A stretch of 64,000 nucleotides of DNA from Epiperipatus broadwayi (lineage: Eukaryota > Onychophora > Udeonychophora > Euonychophora > Peripatidae): assembly GCA_028023455.1 (NCBI GenBank), contig JAQFVV010000032.1:3885366-3949365 (forward strand), given 5' to 3'. Made by a program: the position numbers and the translations under genes. Every line of letters starts with the position of its first letter. Position 1 is the stretch's first letter. This document shows positions 17,655-34,130 of the stretch, in pieces. Under the pieces are notes generated by a model. That model had not been told where the DNA came from, made no database searches, and worked only from the letters and a program-made list of their open reading frames with translations.

Positions 17655-20600
17655 ATACCTGTATAAAACTTCTATTAAACATGTATATACATAGTGAAGT
17701 ACAAACATACATGAAATATTAAAATTAAAAATTAAGTAGAGTATTTATTTTCTCAACTACATCTTTTTCTCTCACTAATCTTTATAACAATACTACTTCA
17801 TTCTATCAAAGATGCAATGTTTCAATAAATTATCTATATTGTGCAATTTATCTCAATATAAATTTAATTTATGGTGCTGAGAGTATTTGTTTGTTTTATA
17901 GTGATTTTCACAGATAGACATATAACTAGTAAAAATAAAGTTGGATTTTATTTCATTTTATTATTATTATTTTGCATTTAATTTCTTTATTAGGATGGCT
18001 ACATAAGGTAAGATAATAAAAACACATATAATTGCACATTAAAAAAAAAAGACCAATGCATTTTTTTTTATAGAAAAAAATGATAAATTGCTGAGACTGT
18101 CATGTCTGGACAGTATTTCAGTTAATAAAAAGTACATTATTGAGAGACCCTATTTATCAAAACATTCTGACTACAATAAAATTATGGGGGAAGAAAGAAA
18201 TATTAAAATAGAAAACTTGAAAAGGAGCTTCACCAAATAGTTATCAAGTTTTATAAAAAAATATAAACAAGTTATTTAAAAAAAAATAAAATTTAAAAAC
18301 ATTTTTTGAAGGAGAGTTTATAAAAGACAGCATTTTAGCTACTATAGAATTAACATATCTACAACATAAAAAGAAACTTGGGAATATATGTCATGAAGAT
18401 AGGTTCAAAATAAATTAGAAAAATTATCATTAATGTGTAACAGTCATTAATAATAATGATGTTACTTTACTTTGAATTCACTAAAAAAATATGGCCTTTG
18501 TTTAAAAGAGGAAATTAAAATTGGCCTGCCAGTTGAAAAGTTTGTCCATTCTTAATGATTAGAGATAAATTAGTTAAATTTTTGATCAAATATAATAGGT
18601 TAATTTTTAAGTTGATAACTTTGTGTGGCCCACAAGTGAGATTATAAATATCCAAATGATTTAGGCAGAACAAAGGTTTACCATTCCTGTTAAAAAGACA
18701 TATAGAGTCTACAGTTTTTCAATAATCTTCACAACAAATGTCACTCATTTATCTTTTTTGTAATTTCTTTAATACTTGTATGTGAATTGTAGTTATTTTT
18801 AAAATCATCTGTTCTTTTTATTTGTCTGAATTTAAAATTAGCCATAACAAATGTGCAGTGAAGATTTTCACAGGTAAAAGATATTAAAAACATTTACTGA
18901 ATATTTAGGCTCACTTATATGTTTGAGGTTGCTTGTTATTATTATTATAGCATTAGAAGTTTATTTTTCATTTCACCTGCCATCAACTGGGTAATAAGAA
19001 TGCCACAGTAGATTCTAGTGATGCAGACCTATTTATGCTTATCAATTACTTTAGCAACAACTACTGGGTCACTTTATTATATTAAATAAGGACTATAATA
19101 GTAGTAACAAGCAGCCACATAGTATGAATTGAAAATATGTATTCACACACATATTTATCATTATATTAACTATGTAGTATGTCTTATTTTGAAATATAGT
19201 TTACAAGAAAACTCTAAATATTTTTATGATAAATTTTAAATCTATTTTTAATTAAATAAAATACCAATCCACAATATAAATTAAAAATAAATAAATTTAT
19301 TAATAAATAATTCAAACAAAATATAATTCTTTTTGTTACAACAAACTGAATAATAATGTCAAATAATTACAATAATTAAAAACTGAACTATATGAATAAT
19401 TTTTAAATAGATTATTTAAATTTGTAAAGTATTATTTTTATACCAAATAATTAAATTTGCATAAATTAATAATAAACAAAGTATAAACAATATCTAAAAT
19501 ATACAAAATATAAACAATATAAAAATATCAAAGTGAACACTACAAAAATGTATGACATCACATTAATTTTTAATGTTAGACTAAACAAGATAATAATGTT
19601 TATTCTCAAATGAATAAACTTACAGAAGTACAATGATATTCTAAATATAAATTAAATACTTGGAAGCGCCATTAAGCTGTCTCTTAAATATGTATATACA
19701 TTTAATTTACATCATTTAAATAAAATAAAATAACTATTTTTTAAAATCATATTTTAGATTATTTTAACATAAAGTATTTAGGGCACATACACATTATATA
19801 TTTATTCATTCATAGACAAACAAATGACCCAAAACAACAACAAAAAAAGAACGCTAATAACTTTGTTTTTTTAAAGGAAAAAAAAATTATGATTAAAAAA
19901 AAATTGAAAACGTATTTACAATGCAATTTTTTTATTATATTGATAATGAACAGTCACTTTACTCTTTAATAATAACAGAAGAATATGAAAATGAAATTAG
20001 TTTAGTTAAAAATTGTATCGTGTAACGTTAAAAAAAAACAACTTTCCTCACATGTACATTTATAGGCTAATAAATTTTTGAACCTTATGATCTTTAGTGC
20101 AGTAATATTCTGTAAATAAGTTGATTTATAAAAAATTTATTGTTTAAAAATTTATAATTACAACTTACTTAAATAAATTATATGATTGCATTTAATATTT
20201 ATTATTATTGTTTTTAAATTAAATTACAATTATTTCTATATATCATTATAATATATTTTTAGCCCTTTGGATAATTATTTAATTGAAACGCTGCTTTAAT
20301 CTTTAAATGTAAGTATTTTGGAATTACCATGTATATTCAAAATTAAACCATAAGCTAAAATTAAATTAAAAATTTATAACTGTTAATAATGATTTTTTAT
20401 GTTTATTTTGGTTAGTCATTGAATTTTAAATTAGTAAGCTTGATTTATTATACTACGTAATTTACCTTTTGCCATTTGATATTATATGTATTAGTAGATA
20501 CTCATTGTGTATATAGAAATTTCTCTGCATTTATCTAATAAACTTCAGTTATGATGCATTTATGTAAACAACCAATTAAAGCATCAGAGTACTTCCCTGA

Positions 20601-21400
20601 TATACTTATAAACCAAAAATTGAAACACTTTTAGGTTAGTCTTATAAATATTAAAAGAGCAGTAAGTTAAACATACATTTTTATATGTGTGAAAACGGTT
20701 TAAATATTTCTCCCATAGAAACAAATCTCTCCCATAAAGAGTTATTGACTTTATAGATATAAATATTGAAAGTATAAGAAGATTTTCTATCTATTTGCTT
20801 AGATAATCTTAAGCCATGATGTAAAAGGCAAAAATTAATTAAATCTGGAAATTTTAAACTATAATCACATTATCTAGTAATAATGTTTCAATTTGACTTA
20901 TTTTAAAATAATTTTATTTTTTAATAAGATTTTGAGGTTAAATATAAAAATACTTTTTCTTAATTTATTGCAATATTAAATCTTGTTTCTAGTGAATACT
21001 GAAATGCCATTTATTTTTAACTTTAGGTCAAAAATTTGAGTGCTTATGCGTTTTTATCTTTTTAAAGCTGACTCTTACCTATAAGGACATATCCAGATTA
21101 AATATTCTTTCAGTCAGCAATATTAGCTGCTCAAACTATCATAATTTTTAAAGTAAGTAAGTTCTTTTATCAGAAAATTAGATATCTTAAAACTGAAGTA
21201 TTATCAAAGAAATAATGTGGAAGAATTTTCATTCTAGGTTCAAGTGAATTAAATTGAACCAGAATGGGATACTTTACTAAGTAGTGAAGACTTCAAAACT
21301 TTTCATTTAGTCAATGAATATCAATAAAAAAATGAAATTGCAATGATCAAATAATACTGCAGCACTATTAATTATTTAATATAGTTATCACTATTAAAAT
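16755..21400. other. AT-rich stretch, no gene seen
   Basis: Contains (CA)n(TA)n at about 17597-17650 and otherwise nothing I can name. Nearly all reading frames are broken every few dozen codons. Confidence 0.45.
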
Positions 21401-21407
21401 AAACTGG

Positions 21408-21582
21408 ATTCCAATAGATTGTAAAAGATCCAGAAAGAGACTACATGTGAGATGGATGGATGAAATAAGAAAGTGTGCAGGGGTGATGTGGATAAGAGAG
21501 GCTAAAAATCGGAGAAGATGGATTGAACATTGGAGAGACCTTCATCCTTCAATGGATTGATAATGATTGATGATGATGATTA
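21408..21582 (+). mobile_element. RTE-like LINE, 5'-truncated 3' end
   Basis: The plus strand encodes a short C-terminal stretch with the signature of RTE-clade LINE proteins: RSRKRLHVRWMDEIRK, then CAGVMWIREAKNRRRW, HWRDLHPSMD and a stop. This is followed by a TGATAATGATTGATGATGATGA tail of the kind RTE elements carry instead of poly(A). Only about 50 codons remain, so this is a dead-on-arrival insertion. It is probably the same superfamily as the 5' halves at 41.9 and 63 kb, although no overlapping sequence exists to prove it. Confidence 0.8.
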
Positions 21583-24500
21583 AAATCCAATCTTTGATAA
21601 TAAAATGTAACAAAAAGATATTCACATGTTTGCAAAACTATTTAATACAGATATAGCTGAAAAATATGTTTTGGATAACTTCAAAAAATTGATGAATGAT
21701 TTCTAAAATTCTGTTTAAAAATCTTTCTTTCATAATTGCATTTTCCAAAGAACTTCAGAACTAATAGGCTGTTTTCAGGATAACATAATAAAATAAATAA
21801 AACTGCTGCTATTCTCCCTAAATAAGATTTGGTCTAGAATATATTTTAGATCAGATCATCATCTTCAGACAGCAGATATGTGTTTATGATTAAAAAAGTG
21901 GAAGTAAATAATAATTAAGCTGAAGAATTTTTCTAAAATTATATAAAAATGTTTTAACTCACTTTAGATTACAAACATAGTGAATAAAACAACTGATGAA
22001 TGAGAAAAAAATATTTAGAAGGGAATAAAATAAAATGAAATATAAATTTCTGATTATCTAATACAATATAGAGAAGTTAAAAAAAGGATTATAATAAAGA
22101 ACAATGTCTAAAGAGTCAAACAAAATAAAAATATAATTTTAACATCAAGTAAGAAGGTTCAAAATCAGAAATAATGCTATTTAAAATAACAAAAAAAATA
22201 TGAAGTCATCCGACTTTCTGATGCAAAGGATAAAAATCTAATTTGGAATGATGATTTTAAAAAACACTAGAAAAAATAAGAAAAAAATTGTACAAATAGA
22301 GCTCTTTGATGGTAATAAATATCAGAAAAAGTAATTACTTGAAAATAAAAATAAAATTAACTGTACAACTATAATAACAATAAATAAAAAGGAATTGTAT
22401 ATAGTCATAACTCCAAAAGAATAGCTTTAAAAGATTGAAGAGAATGAATGAATATATAAACGCAACCACACTCTATGGTAATAAATTAAAAAATAAGGGC
22501 AGTTTAAAACTGGTAGATATTGATTTGGATTCATTTTGAAACAAAAATTAAAATATGCTAAATATTATTCCAATTTAAGATTAGGTGCATAAATTCCAAA
22601 ATTAACAAGATATTATTTAAATTATCCAAGAATAAAAATACAGTAGGTCACAAACATAAAAAGACTATTGTCCATAATGCCGTTAGAATGGGCAAAAATA
22701 TTCAATTATTTAATTGAATGATTATTCAAGTTCGTTAATTTCATAACCATTCTAAAAATGAATTTTTTTAAACATATACAATACCATAAAATATTTTATA
22801 TTAGGGAAATAAAACATTAACAACATCTCAAAATAAAACTCTTTCAACTTGAAAGATACTTTTTTTTTTAAATAAATAACCAAAGACAAATGACTCATAA
22901 CTTTATTTGTCTGTGTGTCAAAAGTTACAATAATAAAAATGGTAACAAAAATTAAGAATAAAACTGCAGAGAATAAAACATTTTAAAATTATTTAATTTC
23001 ATCTTTGAAATACAAAAACATCTAGAAAGTAAGATGTGATATGTTGGACTATTTCCATCATTTATGACATTTTATAATATACCATCACATCTTATAATAT
23101 ACCATCCTTACAAACCTTCAGACAAATACATCTAGAAGTATCTCAATTAAAAACAAGTTAAATTGTCTATGCAATAACAATGACTAATTTTTAATGGATG
23201 GTTGTGAAAATCGGTTTTTAAATAAAAATATAAACAAAAAAGATATTTGGAACAAAATTTATAAAAAAAAATGCTTAAAATTTTTTGGATAATAAAAAAA
23301 AATCATCAAACCAATCACTGAAAAAACTCAATTTTAATTTATATTAGAAGGCAAAATACTATGAAGGTATCATATTGAGGATATACTATAAAAATTGATA
23401 ATTTAATTAAATTAAATAACAAGGATTTTTATTTATAAAATATATCATGGAAGGACTAACAAAAACATGAATAAGTGTACCTGAATTTTTTTACTATTAC
23501 TAGAATCAAAAAACTTTGAGCAAGGACTCAAAATGATATGGAACTTACAAAATGAATAAGTGTGATAATAAAACTTTTAACATTAATCTTTAACAACTAT
23601 TAGGAAAAAAAACATAAAAAGGTCTGTCAAAATAAAATTCATTTTAATGAAAAAAAAAAAAAAATCAAAAAATGAGCTTCTTTTTAACATGTGGGCAATT
23701 TTTTTTCAAGGCATTGCTACATAAACTTAATAATAATTATTTTGCAAAGTTTCCAAAAACTAATTCAAAATTAATATGCGTTATCCATCTGTTAAAAAAG
23801 CATTAAAAATAAACTAGTTTTATTAATAACCTGATTAATGGAAATGGATAACATCCTTAGCATTTACTTGTGTCTTCCACTTATCAATCTTATTGCTTTC
23901 ATGGAAGAGCAAACCAATACAATAATAAATGTAAGTCTTGATAATATTATTCTAAAATGGAGGACAGTGACGGCTGTTTAAAGACTGCAGTGCGTTATGA
24001 CAGCATGGGTAAAGAAGGTCTTTGACAGTATCAAAAATATTATGCCAAGGCTTTAGGTAAACCTGGCATTAGTTAGCATACTTATATAACTAAAGCACAT
24101 TTAAGAATAGCTATAATAAATTAAAAAAACTACACATCCTTCTTTATATTATGAATTTTAAATAAATATTTTAACATTACTAAAAATTAAAGAAATAATC
24201 CAAAATTCCCACTTCATGACTTTCATTCTGAAAATTTTGACTATTATTTAGGCATGACTTTGCTGATTAACGACTTTAAAGTTACTAAGTTTTGGTAGTT
24301 AATGAATGGTTTTAGATTTCTTTTTATGTTTAATTAAATTTATTTACATTTTAAATCATGAATATATCTAACAATTTATTTCCGATGACTCGTAGAAGCT
24401 GTTTTTATTTCTGGACAAGCCTTAAAAAAATTGTGAACTTCAAATACAGTATATAAATAAAAAATATAATTATTATGTATAGCGATTAAAAAATTATAAA

Positions 24501-24905
24501 ATTTGAATCATATGGCAAAATAATTAAAAAGAATGAAATTTGTTTTCAATATAGCCAAACCATGTAAGAGAAAGAACCTGGAACTAAAAGTTCAAATTCT
24601 GTTTCTTCAGCCAAAAATATAATTTAGTTTTATATCTTTCAATACATATTTTTTTTTTAATAATCGGAAAATAAATTTTCTTCCTTGATTTGATCTCACT
24701 TTATTAAACTAATAAAGTAAATATCTATGTGTCACTAAAAATACATTATCATTAATTCCATATCTTAAAATTGATTCTAAATCTGCACAAATATCAACTG
24801 ATCATGTCATATTGATTAGAATTTTATAAAAGCATGTCTTTAATATGATGACCAGATGATTCCATATTTAAATATATATATATATGTTTTCACGATTGTA
24901 TTGTG
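21583..24905. other. AT-rich stretch, no gene seen
   Basis: No exon supported. A slightly less AT-rich patch at 23930-24060 (GGAGGACAGTGACGGC) may be an old repeat fragment but matches nothing else in the window. Confidence 0.4.
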
Positions 24906-24908
24906 TAA

Positions 24909-25000
24909 ATAAATTATTTTTTGGGTAAAACCGTGTAGTTCGTCGAAATATCGGTATATAATTGAAAATAATACACGGTTTTACCCAAAAAATAATTTAT
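24909..25000. repeat. Near-perfect hairpin, 29-bp arms
   Basis: Arm 24909-24937 (core TTTTTTGGGTAAAACCGTG) pairs with 24972-25000 (core CACGGTTTTACCCAAAAAA). The ~34-bp loop contains GTCGAAATATCGG. The flanks are (TA)n on both sides. A divergent relative lies at 29928-30033. Either a small palindromic mobile repeat or a hairpin RNA precursor would look like this; the (TA)n flanks favour a repeat. Confidence 0.75.
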
Positions 25001-28617
<3,617 letters not shown>

Positions 28618-29610
28618 TGCAAACCATCATCCAATATGAAGCTCCCTACAACATCCACTCTATCTTATACAACTGATACACATGACCACATACACATGAA
28701 AAAAAGATAAATGATCACAATACATATATTTCATGATGAACCAGCACTCATCAGTTGGTCCAGATCTCCCACACATATATTCAATCAGTGCTTAGTTTAT
28801 ATTAAAATAGCAAATCTTTAAACTTTAATGGATATGCTTCAATCTTCTCCAACCTCCAATTCTTCAGCTATCCAGATCATTGAAAATCTGAGGATAGAAT
28901 GCTCAAAACCCTTGTTGATGCCAATATTATTATCATACCCATGTTGACTTTAGGTCACTCTGACTCCTTAATATAGAATCATAATATGTCCATTTAAATA
29001 TACAGAAGAGGGATGGGCAGAATACAGACTAAATATGTAATATTAAACACATGTATATTATCTATACTAAACATAAGATAATTAGAAGGGATTCGAACTC
29101 AGACTTTTGTAGTCTGAGTTCAAGTCCCTTCTAATTACATTAAGTTTAGTATAGATAATATACATGTGTTTAATATTACATATTTAGCCTGTACTCTTCC
29201 CATCCCTCTTCTGTGTAATTTAAATAGACATATTAAGGTCCTATAGGTTAGGGATCAGAGCATCTTAAAGTCAAAAGGGTATGACAATAATATTGGCATC
29301 AACAAGGTCTTTGGGTGTTCCATTATCAGATTTTCAAAGATATGAATAGCTAAAGAGCTGGAGGATGAAGACAGAAGCTTGTCCATTAAAGTTTGAAGAT
29401 TTGCTATGTTAATGTAAATTGAGCACTGGTTGTATATATGTATGAGAAGTGATCTGAACTAACTGATGAGTGCTGTGATTCAGCATGAAATATTTATATT
29501 AGAGATCATTTATCTTTTTCTCATGTACTTGGTAATGTGTATCAGTTGTATAAGATAGAGTGGACAGTTATAGAGAGCTTGAAAGGTTGAGTTCAAGTCC
29601 CTTCTAATAA
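28618..29610. repeat. Foldback family FB, copy 2, ~1-kb palindrome
   Basis: The sequence from about 28640 to 29105 reappears reverse-complemented from 29110 to about 29580. Paired blocks include CACTCTATCTTATACAACTG/CAGTTGTATAAGATAGAGTG, ACTCATCAGTTGGTC, CTTTAATGGATATGC, CCCATCCCTCTTCTG and ACATGTATATTATCTATACT. The centre is a tight hairpin around 29100 (CTCAGACTTT-GTAGTCTGAG). The segment GAGTTCAAGTCCCTTCTAAT occurs both at the centre and again at the right outer edge (29592), so the structure is built from repeated units. GTTCAAGTCC resembles a Pol III B box. No protein-coding frame. It is the most complete member of the family in the window. Confidence 0.8.
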
Positions 29611-29686
29611 TATTAAGATTAGTATAGATAACATACATGTGTATATAAATATTAAAAGCCTAAAGCTAAACTAGTCAATAAAATAG

Positions 29687-29915
29687 TAAAATTTATCCCA
29701 AATAATTAACAAACTCAGCAAGACTAGCCAAAGAAAATAAACTCTAAAACAAGATCAATGGTTTTTCTGCTACTAACATGTTGTTCTGTTGTAGTCCTTT
29801 ACACTTGGGAAGTCTGATTGTAGCAGTGAAGCCATTGGTTGTGTTTCAGAGTTTATTTTCTTTGACTACTCTTGTTAAGCTATAAATTTGAGGTAATTTT
29901 GATTACATGTATATA
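29687..29915. repeat. Foldback element, ~90-bp arms; copy B of the 11.5-kb repeat
   Basis: The left arm (29687-29775, with AAAGAAAATAAACTCT and CAATGGTTTTTCTGCTAC) pairs imperfectly with the right arm (29815-29910, with GTAGCAGTGAAGCCATTG and AGAGTTTATTTTCTTTGA). The right arm is also a direct copy of 11506-11642. It sits just right of foldback copy 2 and is followed by a (TA)n run. Confidence 0.65.
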
Positions 29916-29927
29916 TATATAAAGACT

Positions 29928-30033
29928 TTTTTTGTGTTAAGTCGTGTATTATATTGTTTAACACAAAAAATATTTTATTTATATCATATAGCGGTGAAAA
30001 TATTAAATACACAATCATATATATATATATGTC
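29928..30033. repeat. Divergent relative of the 24.9-kb hairpin
   Basis: TTTTTTGTGTTAAGTCGTGT and a downstream TTAACACAAAAAATATTTT form a short inverted repeat. Read on the minus strand, the order (TA)n, TTTTCACCGCTAT, AAATAAAATATTTTTTGTG parallels 24880-24935. The match is partial. Confidence 0.45.
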
Positions 30034-30035
30034 AT

Positions 30036-32800
30036 GTGATATATGACTTGATTTTTTTGTAATATATATATTAATTCATAACATCGTTAGATGTATTAAA
30101 GGTTTTGAACACTTGCCAAATATATTAGAAAAATGTCTGATATATATCTCAAAAGTGATTTTATTTTCAAAATATAAATTATTTGAATTAAAACCAATAA
30201 TTTATCAAATTCTATATGGTTGCAAATGAGCTCATAATTTTCGTCTTGTACTATTTCAGATTAATATTGTTTTACTAATTTAAACACGTTATGGTAAAAA
30301 GTTCAAGGCTTTAAGTATATCTTATATGGCTAGTAGTCTGAAAACATGCGAAGTATGAAATGACTGCATTTGTTCTTTTATATTGGATGATGATTTATGA
30401 TTTTAATATGCATATGAACAATAGAGTATATTATAGTTGCAGTTCACATTATTTATTGTTTACTTAACCTAGAAATAGTTGTATTAATCAATTTATGCAG
30501 GATTAAGAATAAAATCATAATATTCTTTGTCTTACTTAGTATGTGTTAAATTACCTATTTAAGTAAAACATATATTTTGAAAGTAAACAAACCTACTTTA
30601 AGATACATACGAAAGAACCTGGATTACATCTAACATAAGTGAAAGACATTTAAAAACATTTGGCATATTATTGAAAATAAATATTTATATATATATATAT
30701 ATACACCTTGTGTCTTATTTTACACTGAATGATGGTTTATAATTTTAAAGCTTATATATAAAAAAGAGTGTACTAATAATTCACATATTATTCATTTAAA
30801 TATATTATACACATACACACGCGCAAACACAAATATATACCCAAATGGTAGCATATTGTAAGTGGTTATAACTTAATATATGCTTTGTTTGATTAATAAT
30901 TGATATAGTAACAATAGCATAAAATTAACACATATTTCATTAGAGGTATATACTTTTTTTTATTTTTAAAGTAGCACAGATATTATAAACACTTAAAACA
31001 TCAAATTTACAAACAAATCTGTTTAAGTTGCTAATTAATAAATTAATTTTATGGTTTTTTTTTAAAACAAATTTTGTAATATATATGTATAGAGTTTTGT
31101 TTTTTAATTTTTCGGTAACAGTTATTTACTTTGGTTCGATTATTGTAAATAATAAATTACTTATAAATTATATATATATCGACACAAATAATTTTACAGG
31201 TGAACAATGATAAATGCATTTCAAATATTTTTCAAGTATAAACAAGAGATTTTTTATGTAAATAAACTGTAGATGGACAGTCCTGAATATGTTCTGTTTA
31301 CAATTAAGGGCAATAACGATCAGGATCATTTTCAAAAATAAATAATAATCTTCCTCTGCACAAACACACTTTTGCCTGCTCCTTTATATAAGAAAACAAC
31401 CATATCATCTGATATTAAGGTGACATAGCTTTTAAATAATTGTGAATTCGTCAAATAAGAATCATATAATTGTAAAATGCTTTCCCTACAGGTAGAGAAG
31501 ATATCGTAGTACTACAGGAGCTGTGCTCATTAATAATTTTATGTAAAAATTTAGACTTGAAGAAAGGGGGAAAGGCATTTTTAATAACCTATTCTTTTTT
31601 TTGAAAATATAGAAATTCAATTAAAAAAAATCACTAGGACAATTGATTTATAATTATAAAATATATTAGAGGAACTAAGTTTACAGAAAAAATAAAAGAA
31701 ATAAAAAGCTTATAAAGTAGATTATTGCTTCTCTTTTTAGAAAGGTGTTAAAATAATGATGGAAATATATATATAAATAGTAAAGTTTGATTAAGCATAG
31801 CAATCATAATGATTTGATTCCTCTATTCAGGTCTTGTACATTTAAATCCCATAATGACGGAATGAGAGAGAAATAAAGCCGGAACCTCTAATCCTCGCAT
31901 TCCCCATTTTTCATTCAGTGGAATTACACAGAACAACAAACATAATTAAAAAGTCGGCATGAGAGAAGTTGAACAAAATAAAGTAAAAGGCGAAAATTTC
32001 ACAATGAAATAAAAACTAAAAATGATTTGGTATTTTTTTAGGAGAAAAGTTAGAATAAAATTGAAAAAGATGGATTTTTAAGAAAAAATATTAAAAAAAT
32101 TAAAACCTGGGACAAACAATTGAAATATACTTTTATAAATAAAAATATAATATAATTAGGAATTTAAAAATAAGGTTCTTATGTATAAGTTGGGCTATGA
32201 AATTTTAATCTTCTTTACTTATGATTATTTATGATTGCTAAATATTTGATACTACGTTTTATTTAATTTATTACTCAAAATTTATTTTTTGATTGTTTTG
32301 TATAGATCTTCTGGGATTATACTGATTTATGTAAATATTCAAATAACAAATACAATAGTTCCCATTAAACTTTTCTAATACTATAACATGTTTACATCAC
32401 AAAAATTTCTTGAGTTTATGAAAAAATATTTTTTGTTAGTTAAAAAGATATTCGTGATAGATAATCTTTTAAGTAAAATCATTTATCATAGGAGCAACAA
32501 ATAAAATCGACTATAAATCAAATAATCCAATGAACTTAATTTATTTTTAAGAATATTTTCTTGTTATTTTCAGTTAAATCATTACTACAACATAACACAA
32601 AATGTATATCCTAAATACTTTAGTCATTAAAACAGATCAGAAAGTAATTTAAATAAAAAAGAAATGAATATTTTCTAAGATTAACTTGTTTTAGTTCCTG
32701 ATTCACCTGGAGAGAAATAAGCATGGATAGTAACAGAAACTATACATACCGCTCATTAATTTTATATATAAATGAAATAAATAATGATACCTACTTTATT

Positions 32801-32865
<65 letters not shown>

Positions 32866-33345
32866 ATTACAAAGCAACATTTAAAGATTGGCCATTTTGT
32901 TATACATATTTCTATTAATATAAATAAAACACAAGAGACTTTGTCTTTGGAAAGCTTAGCACAGATGATGAACTTCTCTTAAATCAAAAGTGGAAGCATT
33001 GTTACAATTTACATAGTTATAATGTCTTTATGTAATATTGAACACTTTATTTTTAAGATGAGATAATAAAAGATGTTTAAATACTATAATTTACATTGTT
33101 AGAATTTACAGTTTTTTTTAATGAATTAAATACTTAAGTAGTATTCTAATGCAAATATATTTGAAATGCTATTAGATAAAACTGTAATCATATTAAAGTG
33201 TTTTACATTTAGTTATCATATTATTGAAAGAATGTTTCCCACGCCATCTTTTTATTTTTTAGAGTTTTTTTTATTTATTTTTATTTAAATTCTATAAACA
33301 GATTTGTTCAAAACTTAATAAGATGATATTAATTAAGAGGGATTT
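30036..33345. other. AT-rich stretch, no confident gene
   Basis: Includes (TA)n at about 32804-32863. The only hint of an exon is a weak plus-strand candidate at 31492-31540, listed separately. Confidence 0.4.
31492..31540 (+). other. Weak candidate micro-exon
   Basis: CTTTCCCTACAG at its left edge resembles a splice acceptor and TTTTATGTAAA at its right edge could be a donor. Between them one phase reads REDIVVLQELCSLIIL, with less AT-driven codons than its surroundings. It is short, the donor is weak, and no partner exon was found, so this is a lead only. Confidence 0.15.
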
Positions 33346-33349
33346 GCAA

Positions 33350-33885
33350 TCAGAGTTACATGATCCTTTCAGTTATTACACATGATCACATAATGTAAAA
33401 AAGATAAATGATCTCCACAATATACATATTTTGTGATAAACCAGCACTCATCAGTTGGTCTGGATCATCATCTCCCATACATATACATAATAAGTGCTTG
33501 GCTTTATATTAAAATAGGAAATATACAAAATTTAATGGACAGGCTTCAATCTTTTCTGCTCACCAACTTTTCAGCCATTTATATCACTGAAAAGCTGATG
33601 ATGAAATGCTCAAGTCCCTTCTTTGATGGCATTATTATTGTTATACCCATGTTGACCTTAAATCAATCTCCCTCATATGTAGGACCTTAATATGTCCATT
33701 TAACTATGCAGAAGAGGGATGGGCAGAATATATGGGTTTAACAATAATAATGGCATCAAGATGGGCTTTGAGCATTCATCAGATTTTCAATGATATGGAT
33801 GGCTAAAAAATTGGAAAATAAAAAATATCAAAGTCTGTCCATTAAAGTTTGTAGATTTGCTACCTTAATATAAAGCTAAGCACTG

Positions 33886-33927
<42 letters not shown>

Positions 33928-33943
33928 CATATATAGATCATCA

Positions 33944-33983
<40 letters not shown>

Positions 33984-34130
33984 TGATGATCTGAACCAAC
34001 TCAACACAAAATACTGATATGTTTTTCACGTAAATGTGATTATGTATCTGTTGTATTAGAGTGAATAACTGAAGAGAGCTTGAAAGTCTGAGTTCAAATT
34101 CCCTTAATTACATCTAGTTAAAGTATATAT
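33350..34130. repeat. Foldback family FB, copy 3
   Basis: The left half (33360-33715: CACTCATCAGTTGGTC, GGACAGGCTTCAATC, CCCATGTTGACCTTAAATCA, AGAAGAGGGATGGGCAG) and right half (33745-34110: AGATGGGCTTTGAGCATTC, CAATGATATGGATGGC, TTAAAGTTTGTAGATTTGC, CTTGAAAGTCTGAGTTCAAA) mirror each other and match copies 1 and 2. (TA)n expansions at 33890-33926 and 33951-33976 lie in the right half; the latter separates TCATCATCTCTCATAT from its own inverted copy. A B-box-like GAGTTCAAATTCCC lies at the right end. There is no coding content. Confidence 0.8.

Noticed and set aside
24540-24620. AGTTCAAATTCTG as a tRNA or SINE B box
   Set aside because: No A box and no cloverleaf can be drawn; no repeated copy seen.
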